A stretch of 5,933 nucleotides of DNA, from the NCBI GenBank assembly GCA_002410755.1, contig DHOL01000088.1, positions 5,187 through 11,119 of the forward strand, written 5' to 3'. This document shows, one piece after another, positions 1 to 4,860 of the stretch; position 1 is the first letter of the stretch, and each line of letters opens with the position of its first letter. Position numbers and translations under genes: made by a program. Origin of the DNA: Ruminococcaceae bacterium UBA5391. GTDB taxonomy: Bacteria > Bacillota > Clostridia > Oscillospirales > Acutalibacteraceae. The notes under the pieces are model-generated. The model was not told the DNA's origin. It ran no database searches and saw nothing but the letters and a program-made list of their open reading frames with translations.

Positions 1-269
1 ATACATTCAAGCGTCATTCCATGGTCAAGATTCACTGCAACCGGAACCTTCGCACGCTTTGCTGCGGCAACCATGGCCGGCCCGATCAGCGCGAGCGGAG
101 AATGCGGCAGACGTATTTCGGCAATCTGCAGAATAATTGGAGAGGAAAATTCCTCTGCAGCCCTGATCGCTCCCATGATCATTTCGAGATTGGCAACATT
201 GAACGCTCCAACCGCATAGCCGCCCCGTTCCGCATCGTCGAGCAAGGATTTCATTGTAACAAGTGGCAT
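1..269 (-). CDS. Class II ketose-bisphosphate aldolase (FbaA/GatY/KbaY family), N-terminal part
   Basis: Partial gene: 89 codons are visible before it leaves the left edge. Class II aldolases are zinc enzymes that reversibly split a ketose phosphate into dihydroxyacetone phosphate and an aldehyde. The N-terminus has the family pattern: residues 15-30 (RGGYAVGAFNVANLEM) match the 'GGYAVPAFN..N.E' start of GatY/KbaY-type enzymes. LDHG at residues 81-84 supplies the Asp-His pair (D82, H83), which in GatY are the catalytic Asp and a zinc-ligand His at the same numbering. The remaining zinc ligands and the substrate-specificity loop lie outside the window, so fructose-1,6-, tagatose-1,6-, deoxy-ketogluconate or other ketose phosphates cannot be told apart. 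The start is set by a one-base overlap with the stop of the upstream dehydrogenase (TAATG) and a G-rich Shine-Dalgarno. This points to co-transcription and probably translational coupling. The family call is firm; the substrate is unknown. Confidence 0.9.
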   Translation of the reverse strand, partial: MPLVTMKSLLDDAERGGYAVGAFNVANLEMIMGAIRAAEEFSSPIILQIAEIRLPHSPLALIGPAMVAAAKRAKVPVAVNLDHGMTLEC

Positions 270-1450
270 TACTCTCCCCCGTTCCAGAGCGATTCATAAA
301 TTGCTTCAATGTCATCAGCCGAAACTTTTCGCATCGTATTGGCAGGGCTTCCGCTTGTCAAAGCGTCTTTCGTCATTTTTTCAATAGAATCGAAAAATTT
401 CCTTTTGTCAATGCCGAAGGAAACCGGCGTGTCAACCTTAAGTTTCCGGCAAAGCTGCCGAATAGCACGCACAAATGCTTTTCCTGCTTCTTCCTGGGAA
501 TCTCCGGGCTTGCATGCACCGATGGCTTCGGATAGATCCGCAAAACGCTTTTGCGCTCCCGGAAGCGCAAATTCAAGGCAATTTGGCAGCAGCATGGCAT
601 TGGAAAGTCCGTGCGGAACATGGAATAACGCACCAATCGGCCGGCTCATGCCATGGATGATCGTAACAGAAGAATTGTTGAATGCAATGCCGGCTTCCAG
701 TGCGGCGAGCGACATTGACTCACGCGCTTTTTGGTCACTGCCATCGGCAAATGCTCTTGGCAGGCTGGAAACGATCTTTTTCACAGCGTCAAGCGCAAAC
801 AGGTCAGAAAGCGGCTGCGCTTTACGCGAAGTGTAAGCCTCAACTGCGTGGCACAACGCATCAAGCCCTGTGGCTGCCGTTACAAAGGGCGGGGCGGTTT
901 GCGTAAAGCTGTAATCGACAATGGCCGCAGAAGGAATCAGCCCGCCACCCTTCAAAAGCATTTTGATGTCACGCTTTGTGTCGGTAATAATAGTGAACTG
1001 TGTGGCTTCACTGCCCGTACCGGCTGTGGTAGGTACCGCAAAGGTCGGTGGGAGCGGATTAGGAATGATTTTGCCGAAGTAATCCGTAATTTCGCCGGGG
1101 TTGGTGATTAAGGTGCCGACCGCTTTCATGGTGTCAATGGAACTTCCGCCTCCGACGGCGATAAGAAAATCGCATTGATTTTCCAAATAAACTTTTTTGC
1201 CCGCCAAGACAATTCGGTCGGTCGGTTCACTTGTCACTCCGTCGTAAACGGCGTATTGCGTACCTATTTCATCCAAAAGACGGGTTACCCGACCGGTACT
1301 TCCAATCTGAGCCATGGTGGGATCTGTAACAACCATGGCCTTTTTTCCTGCTTTCTTTATGGAATCTCTGGCAGCCGCCAAAGCGTCTTTCCCAATGAAA
1401 ATACGAGCCGGAACTGAAAACATAGAATTCAAATTAGCACCTTCATTCAT
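269..1450 (-). CDS. Iron-containing (group III) alcohol dehydrogenase, lactaldehyde-reductase-like
   Basis: A 393-residue NAD(P)-linked alcohol dehydrogenase/aldehyde reductase, full length for the Fe-ADH family (about 380-400). Visible in order: a dinucleotide-binding half with VTD at 41-43, GGGSSID at 100-106 and PTTAGTGSE at 140-148; then the metal half with D197, H201 (DALCHAVEAY), H266 (IIHGMS) and H280 (HVPHGLSNA). These four align with the iron ligands D196, H200, H263 and H277 of E. coli FucO. Asp43 aligns with the FucO Asp that favours NAD(H). The His normally four residues after the third ligand (H267 in FucO) is Arg270 here. The first ATG (1450) has no clear Shine-Dalgarno. The in-frame ATG at 1423 (MFSVPARIFIG) follows an AAGGTG, though 14 bases away, and would fit the family start well, so the true start is uncertain. 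The gene precedes the aldolase in one operon and diverges from the DeoR repressor. Likely role: cytoplasmic reduction of an aldehyde from sugar cleavage, or polyol oxidation; the substrate is unknown. Confidence 0.93.
   Translation of the reverse strand: MNEGANLNSMFSVPARIFIGKDALAAARDSIKKAGKKAMVVTDPTMAQIGSTGRVTRLLDEIGTQYAVYDGVTSEPTDRIVLAGKKVYLENQCDFLIAVGGGSSIDTMKAVGTLITNPGEITDYFGKIIPNPLPPTFAVPTTAGTGSEATQFTIITDTKRDIKMLLKGGGLIPSAAIVDYSFTQTAPPFVTAATGLDALCHAVEAYTSRKAQPLSDLFALDAVKKIVSSLPRAFADGSDQKARESMSLAALEAGIAFNNSSVTIIHGMSRPIGALFHVPHGLSNAMLLPNCLEFALPGAQKRFADLSEAIGACKPGDSQEEAGKAFVRAIRQLCRKLKVDTPVSFGIDKRKFFDSIEKMTKDALTSGSPANTMRKVSADDIEAIYESLWNGGE
274..280 (-). promoter_or_regulatory. Ribosome binding site of the aldolase, inside the dehydrogenase 3' end
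   Basis: GGGGGAG on the minus strand lies 4 bases before the aldolase ATG and overlaps the last codons (Gly-Gly-Glu) of the dehydrogenase. The spacing is short. Ribosomes finishing the dehydrogenase would sit on or beside this site, so re-initiation is plausible. It supports the ATG at 269 over the in-frame ATG five codons later, which has no comparable site. Confidence 0.6.
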
Positions 1451-1464
1451 AAAATTGGGATATT

Positions 1465-1499
1465 ATTATTATATAATTGTTATATTTTACTATAATAAT
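1465..1499. promoter_or_regulatory. Nested AT-rich inverted repeats, candidate operator
   Basis: Two perfect dyads share nearly the same centre. ATTATTATA (1465-1473) pairs with TATAATAAT (1491-1499) across 17 bases, and within it ATATAA (1471-1476) pairs with TTATAT (1480-1485) across TTG. They overlap the likely promoter of the dehydrogenase-aldolase operon, where a repressor such as the neighbouring DeoR protein would be expected to bind. AT-rich DNA produces such symmetry by chance, so this is only a candidate. A second, weaker pair, ATTCGT (1528-1533) and ACGAAT (1555-1560), lies nearer the repressor gene. Confidence 0.35.
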
Positions 1500-1505
1500 G
1501 GTCAA
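1479..1505 (-). promoter_or_regulatory. Candidate promoter for the dehydrogenase-aldolase operon
   Basis: On the minus strand, TTGACC (1505-1500) resembles a sigma-A -35 box. TATAAC (1484-1479) follows after only 15 bases, which is short. A perfect TATAAT (1473-1468) lies further on but lacks a good -35 at 17 bases (ATTATA). Using the latter would leave too little leader for the ATG at 1450 and would favour the ATG at 1423. A promoter somewhere in this stretch is likely; its exact boxes are not settled. Confidence 0.4.
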
Positions 1506-1572
1506 ATATAAATTATATCCATGAAATATTCGTATGTATTCACTCTTATTTTGCACGAATTTGTTTGCCTCA

Positions 1573-1601
1573 TTGATTTTCAGCCCCGCATTCCATATAA
1601 T
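1573..1601 (+). promoter_or_regulatory. Sigma-A-type promoter of the DeoR gene
   Basis: TTGATT (1573-1578), a 17-base spacer, then a perfect TATAAT (1596-1601). Transcription would begin near 1608, giving a leader of about 20 bases to the first ATG at 1628. Box sequence and spacing both fit the vegetative consensus well. It lies about 70 bases from the divergent promoter region, so one repressor could act on both. Confidence 0.65.
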
Positions 1602-1627
1602 TGAAATGAAGTGTTCTGCCGAAAAAG

Positions 1628-2410
1628 ATGAAAGGAATGACGATTAAAGTGAAAACTAAAAGAATTGAGCAGATTGAGCAATATGTTACTACAAACCAAA
1701 CCGTTTCGCTGGATAAATTATGTGAAGTCTTTCACATATCCAAAAATACTCTTCGCCGCGACATCAACGACCTTGTGAAGACTGGCAGTGTAAAGAAGGT
1801 ATACGGCGGAGTTACGGCGGTCAAGCGCACCTTAGTGCCTTTTGAGGAGCGAAACATCAAAAATCAAGAAGGTAAACATGCAATCGGCAGAAAAGCTGCT
1901 GAAAATGTCCAGGATGGTGATGTTATTTTTATTGATTCTGGCACTACAACACCCAATATGGTACCTTTTTTGAAGGGAAAAAATATCACTATTCTTACGC
2001 AGAATCTAAGCGTATTGCTCAACGCTTTTCCCTACACCGAGCTGAAGGTGTTTCTGCTGGGCGGAAAACTGATCCGCAGCACAAACTCTTTCAGTATGAT
2101 TCATGTCGATATGCTAAATTGCTACAATATCAATAAGGCTTTTCTGGCAACCACCGGCCTTTCCATTGACAACGGCGTCACTAATTCTTCTCCTCAGGAA
2201 TATGAGATCAAGAAAAAAGTTGTGGAGAAAAGCGGTAAAACTTACCTGTTGGCCGACTACAGCAAATTCGGCGTGTCATCTTTAATGACTTATTGCCGCT
2301 TAGACGATGTCTCCTGCCTGATAACTAACCGCATGCCTCCAGAAAAATATCAAGCGTTTCTGGCGAACCATTCCATTGAACTGCAGATTGCAGATTCTTT
2401 TGAAAAGTAA
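1628..2410 (+). CDS. DeoR-family transcriptional repressor
   Basis: A 260-residue regulator, normal length for DeoR/GlpR-type sugar repressors. The N-terminal winged helix-turn-helix spans about residues 11-64, with VSLDKLCEVFHISKNTLRRD at 26-45 as the recognition region, followed by the typical wing YGGV (59-62). The C-terminal DeoRC effector domain starts near IGRKAAENVQDGD (86-98). It carries the phospho-sugar loop DSGTTT (103-108), LTQNL (123-127), LLGGK (143-147) and the late ADYSKFG (209-215). Family members lose DNA affinity when a phosphorylated sugar intermediate binds. It diverges from the dehydrogenase-aldolase operon, its most likely target, and may also control the convergent minus-strand operon. 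The start is uncertain: ATG 1628 has only a weak upstream site (GAAAAAG), ATG 1637 is too close to AAAGGA, and GTG 1649 (VKTKRIEQIEQY) lies 12 bases after AAAGGA and would give the classic family N-terminus. By eye the gene is more AT-rich than the dehydrogenase. Confidence 0.93.
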   Translation: MKGMTIKVKTKRIEQIEQYVTTNQTVSLDKLCEVFHISKNTLRRDINDLVKTGSVKKVYGGVTAVKRTLVPFEERNIKNQEGKHAIGRKAAENVQDGDVIFIDSGTTTPNMVPFLKGKNITILTQNLSVLLNAFPYTELKVFLLGGKLIRSTNSFSMIHVDMLNCYNINKAFLATTGLSIDNGVTNSSPQEYEIKKKVVEKSGKTYLLADYSKFGVSSLMTYCRLDDVSCLITNRMPPEKYQAFLANHSIELQIADSFEK

Positions 2411-4072
2411 TTACAGGCTGTTCGGCGCAGCAAAGCGGTTGGAGACCTTTTGAAAGCGGAGGAGCTGATCTGAACCAGTAAAACCGGTGAAATAAATATG
2501 AAACAGAGTATCGTCCGTATCTTTGACGCCGTCTTTTCCTTCAATGTGAAAATGCTTGCCAAAGCACGGACCAATTTTTATGCAGTCAGCACCCTTCGAG
2601 AGTTCCGCCGACCCTGTCCGCGCTACGATTTTGCCGCCCGGCTGTGCCATGCAGAAAAAGCCATTTGTTTTTACGAAACAGCCGTTTTCTACACCGAATT
2701 CGATCTTATAAGGAACATGTTCGCAGCCTTCCGTGTGTATTTGAAGGTTTACACCGTCGTCTTCTTCCGATATACTCAGCCGGATGCTTAGATCCGGGCC
2801 CGTAACAATTTCGCGACTTGCGTTGTCCATCTTCCACCAATCGGAAGTAGCGGGTTTTTCACGGAAAGGCGCATAATACCAGCCTCGCATCGTCTGCGAC
2901 AGCGTATATTCATTCTCTTCCGGAAGGATTTCATCCGGCTGGAACGAACGTTTGTCAAAGTAGGTAATGCCAAGACGTGCGCAAACAGATAGGCCTCCAC
3001 TTTGGAAATACAGAAAATAAGGAGTTTTTGACAAAAGCGTGTAGCTGACACTGCCTTTTCGAACCCGTACAATACCGGAATCCGGGTTTACAAGCCGGTA
3101 TTTTTCCGGAAACCCGCACCCCTTCGGTTCATATCCCACCAGCTCTGGGTGAATCAAAAATCGGTTAAGGCAGTCCGGTGTGCGGTCTCCACGGGTAAGG
3201 AGATCCTCCATGATTTGATTGGACGCCGCAGCAAAGACCGGATTATTTGTTTCATGGGCAAGGTATAAGTAATCAAAGTAGTAATCCCTTGGGTACACCC
3301 TTTTCCAACTGTCATAACGGACGGAATTCTTTGTAAAAATGCTGCCATCCGGCTCAAAGTACGAGAGCATCATTTTCATGTTTCTGACAGCGTAATCCAG
3401 ATAACTCCGGTCCCCTGTTTCCTCATACAACAAGATCATGGCTTCGTCATTAATACGGTTGTAATTGCCGGAGGAACGCTCGGAAAATTCGCCGTATTGG
3501 TTGCAATCGATGCCTTCGTGCAGATATTCTTCCGCTCGAACTCGAAACTTTTCCTCATGGAACCGGTTTGCACAGACCATAAGAACCGAGGCAATTGCCC
3601 AGCGATGGTTTGGAGTATGGAAACCGCCTAATCGGATGCCCTCGGCGGCGCGGCGCAAAATGCCCGAAATCTTGCCGAACGCTTCTTTATTCCTCGCGTC
3701 ACTGCAATTTTTTTCGAGATAAAGCCAAGATGGAAGCAGCCTTTTCACACAGAATGCCGTATCTGGAGCGGAGTGGAAATTGCAGTTAATATAGTCAAAT
3801 GTTCCGTCTTCATGCTGGAAGCGGATCACGTAATCCAGTGCACTCTGGATTTTTTGCATAGCTTCGGCACTGTGGTAATACCGGCTTTGCGGTGTGTTGT
3901 AAAGGGATAAAAGCGTGGTGAGTTTATAGATTGTTGTTTTTGGCTGTGTCCAATGTTTTTCATCCACAAAACCGCCGTACTGCTCAGACTGCGAATCCGA
4001 AACTTGATTAACTTCCAGTAACTCAGCGCGGCGTTCAGCATCCTGAATAATTCTTGGCAAATACGGATTCAT
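2411..4072 (-). CDS. Putative cytoplasmic glycan-active enzyme, alpha/alpha-toroid plus beta-sandwich (heparinase II/III-like?)
   Basis: A 553-residue protein I do not recognise by name. The N-terminal two-thirds (about 1-300) is helical, with aromatic-rich segments spaced like an alpha/alpha-toroid. They include FQHEDGTFDYINCNFHSAPD (85-104), GGFHTPNHRWAIASVL (149-164), GEFSERSSGNYNRINDEA (194-211) and EPDGSIF (240-246). The last 230 residues look beta-rich (repeated short V/I/F-alternating stretches, e.g. 343-372 and 428-476). That order, with Asn/His and Tyr candidates (N155, H156, Y204), recalls heparinase II/III-type polysaccharide lyases and some toroid glycoside hydrolases; this is inference. 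There is no signal peptide or membrane segment, so it should act in the cytoplasm on imported oligosaccharides, which fits the binding protein upstream. The start at 4072 has only a weak purine-rich site (AGAAG; AGGA further back). Its stop abuts the stop of the convergent DeoR gene with no base between them. A real gene is nearly certain; the function is uncertain. Confidence 0.85.
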   Translation of the reverse strand: MNPYLPRIIQDAERRAELLEVNQVSDSQSEQYGGFVDEKHWTQPKTTIYKLTTLLSLYNTPQSRYYHSAEAMQKIQSALDYVIRFQHEDGTFDYINCNFHSAPDTAFCVKRLLPSWLYLEKNCSDARNKEAFGKISGILRRAAEGIRLGGFHTPNHRWAIASVLMVCANRFHEEKFRVRAEEYLHEGIDCNQYGEFSERSSGNYNRINDEAMILLYEETGDRSYLDYAVRNMKMMLSYFEPDGSIFTKNSVRYDSWKRVYPRDYYFDYLYLAHETNNPVFAAASNQIMEDLLTRGDRTPDCLNRFLIHPELVGYEPKGCGFPEKYRLVNPDSGIVRVRKGSVSYTLLSKTPYFLYFQSGGLSVCARLGITYFDKRSFQPDEILPEENEYTLSQTMRGWYYAPFREKPATSDWWKMDNASREIVTGPDLSIRLSISEEDDGVNLQIHTEGCEHVPYKIEFGVENGCFVKTNGFFCMAQPGGKIVARTGSAELSKGADCIKIGPCFGKHFHIEGKDGVKDTDDTLFHIYFTGFTGSDQLLRFQKVSNRFAAPNSL

Positions 4073-4199
4073 GTTTTTCGATTCTTCTTTCCTATGTTAA
4101 AACCGGGATGTCGGTTCGGTGCGCACTGGGTGTTAACTCAGCGCTGCCCATTTCCACTGTGCAGGATTGTTTTCATTCTGTAATCTGCGCTTTGCCTTT

Positions 4200-4727
4200 T
4201 TACAGTTTTCGCTCCAAACGATCAGCAAGCGCAAGGAGATCCGGGGGCGTGTGGAGCACGTAATTTGGTTTTTCTAATTCATTGGCTGGTTCTTTCGGGT
4301 AACGCGGGGACCAGTCGAGAAAAACACTTGTGAACCCCATCTGGTTGGCGCCCCGGATATCGCGCGAAAGATTGTTTCCAACCATTACGATACGCCCACG
4401 GTCGTGATCTCCCAAATTCACCGCCCCCATTGCAGCCTGAAACATGCGGGGGTCCGGTTTGCGCGCACGGATTATTTCAGAAACGATCAAAGCCGAGAAA
4501 TACTGATACATACCGTTCTGGGTCAGGGAATGCTGAAACGATAGAAATTCACCATCCGCCACAAGCACCAGAGTATATCCACGTTCAGCGAGAGTCCGAA
4601 CAGTTTTATAAGCGCCCGGAACCATTTGCGCTCTTTGAACGATGCCTGCTTTGTCTCTGACTTCGGTCGATTCGTCAATTAAGGTATCGCCGGAATCAAG
4701 AAAGATCACAAGCTTTTTGCAGTCCAT
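4200..4727 (-). CDS. HAD-superfamily hydrolase-like protein with atypical catalytic motifs
   Basis: A 175-residue Rossmannoid HAD protein. Motif I is VIFLDSGDTLID (7-18), with nucleophile candidate D11. Motif II is LVLVADG (53-59), motif III RKPDP (89-93) with K90, and motif IV MVGNNLSRDIRGA (115-127) with D123. Typical HAD phosphatases have DxDGT, a Ser/Thr in motif II and GD in motif IV. Here the second Asp of motif I is Gly13 (Asp moves to 14), motif II has Ala57, and motif IV has GN (N118). Only about 25 residues separate motif I from VPGA (37-40), so the cap is minimal. ATG 4727 is chosen because GGAGG lies 9 bases upstream; the frame stays open a further 26 codons, but that extension reads basic and unlike the family. 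It sits 133 bases after the solute-binding protein gene and 127 before the 553-residue gene, on the same strand. Likely substrates would be sugar phosphates or other phosphate esters; loss of catalysis is also possible. Confidence 0.88.
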   Translation of the reverse strand: MDCKKLVIFLDSGDTLIDESTEVRDKAGIVQRAQMVPGAYKTVRTLAERGYTLVLVADGEFLSFQHSLTQNGMYQYFSALIVSEIIRARKPDPRMFQAAMGAVNLGDHDRGRIVMVGNNLSRDIRGANQMGFTSVFLDWSPRYPKEPANELEKPNYVLHTPPDLLALADRLERKL

Positions 4728-4736
4728 ATGGATTTT

Positions 4737-4741
4737 CCTCC
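4737..4741 (-). promoter_or_regulatory. Strong ribosome binding site of the HAD gene
   Basis: GGAGG within AAAAGGAGGAAAA on the minus strand, 9 bases before the ATG at 4727. It is the best Shine-Dalgarno in the window and decides this start against the longer open frame that begins at 4805. Confidence 0.85.
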
Positions 4742-4799
4742 TTTTTCTCTGTACACAAGAGCGTGAAATTGCAAACCGGGCAGAAAAGTTCAGGTAAAG

Positions 4800-4849
4800 A
4801 TACAAACAAACCCTCTAAGGCGTTAAAACCAAACAGGATTTGTTTGTAC
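4800..4849 (-). promoter_or_regulatory. Intercistronic stem-loop after the solute-binding protein gene
   Basis: In the transcript UACAAACAAAUCCU (4848-4835) pairs with AGGGUUUGUUUGUA (4814-4801): 14 pairs including one U-G wobble, plus an outer G-U, enclosing a 20-base loop. It begins 11 bases after the stop codon. A shorter competing hairpin, CAAACA (4846-4841) with UGUUUG (4835-4830), uses part of the same left arm and is followed by GGUUUU. There is no strong U-run after the long stem, so a full rho-independent terminator is unlikely. Partial termination or 3'-end protection of the binding-protein message is more plausible, as often seen after ABC binding-protein genes. Both roles are inferred. 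Confidence 0.5.
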
Positions 4850-4860
4850 AGGATCACCAA

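Noticed and set aside
25..315. A 96-codon minus-strand open frame over the aldolase start
   Set aside because: It is a frame-shifted shadow; the frame starting at 269 gives the conserved aldolase sequence including LDHG.
309..836. A 175-codon open frame on the plus strand, opposite the dehydrogenase
   Set aside because: It lies wholly antisense to a gene with clear Fe-ADH motifs, has no ribosome site, and its translation resembles no family; it is a mirror of the codon bias of the real gene.
1451..1627. Catabolite-responsive element (CcpA cre site)
   Set aside because: No stretch here or in the 4728-4860 gap matches the TGNAANCGNWWNCA pattern; the nearest (TGCAAACCGGGCA around 4770) misses the central CG.
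4098..4116. AACCG/CGGTT hairpin followed by two further U residues upstream of the 553-residue gene
   Set aside because: Only five pairs and a very short U-run; too weak to call a terminator or attenuator.
4119..4146. Small palindromes GTGCGCAC (4119-4126), GTTAAC (4132-4137) and CAGCGCTG (4139-4146) in the gap before the 553-residue gene
   Set aside because: The clustering is mildly curious and could be an operator, but each is short, the spacing follows no known pattern, and no promoter boxes could be placed beside them.
4728..4805. 26-codon upstream extension of the HAD protein
   Set aside because: The extension would include the GGAGG ribosome site as coding sequence, reads as basic non-conserved residues and has no site of its own.
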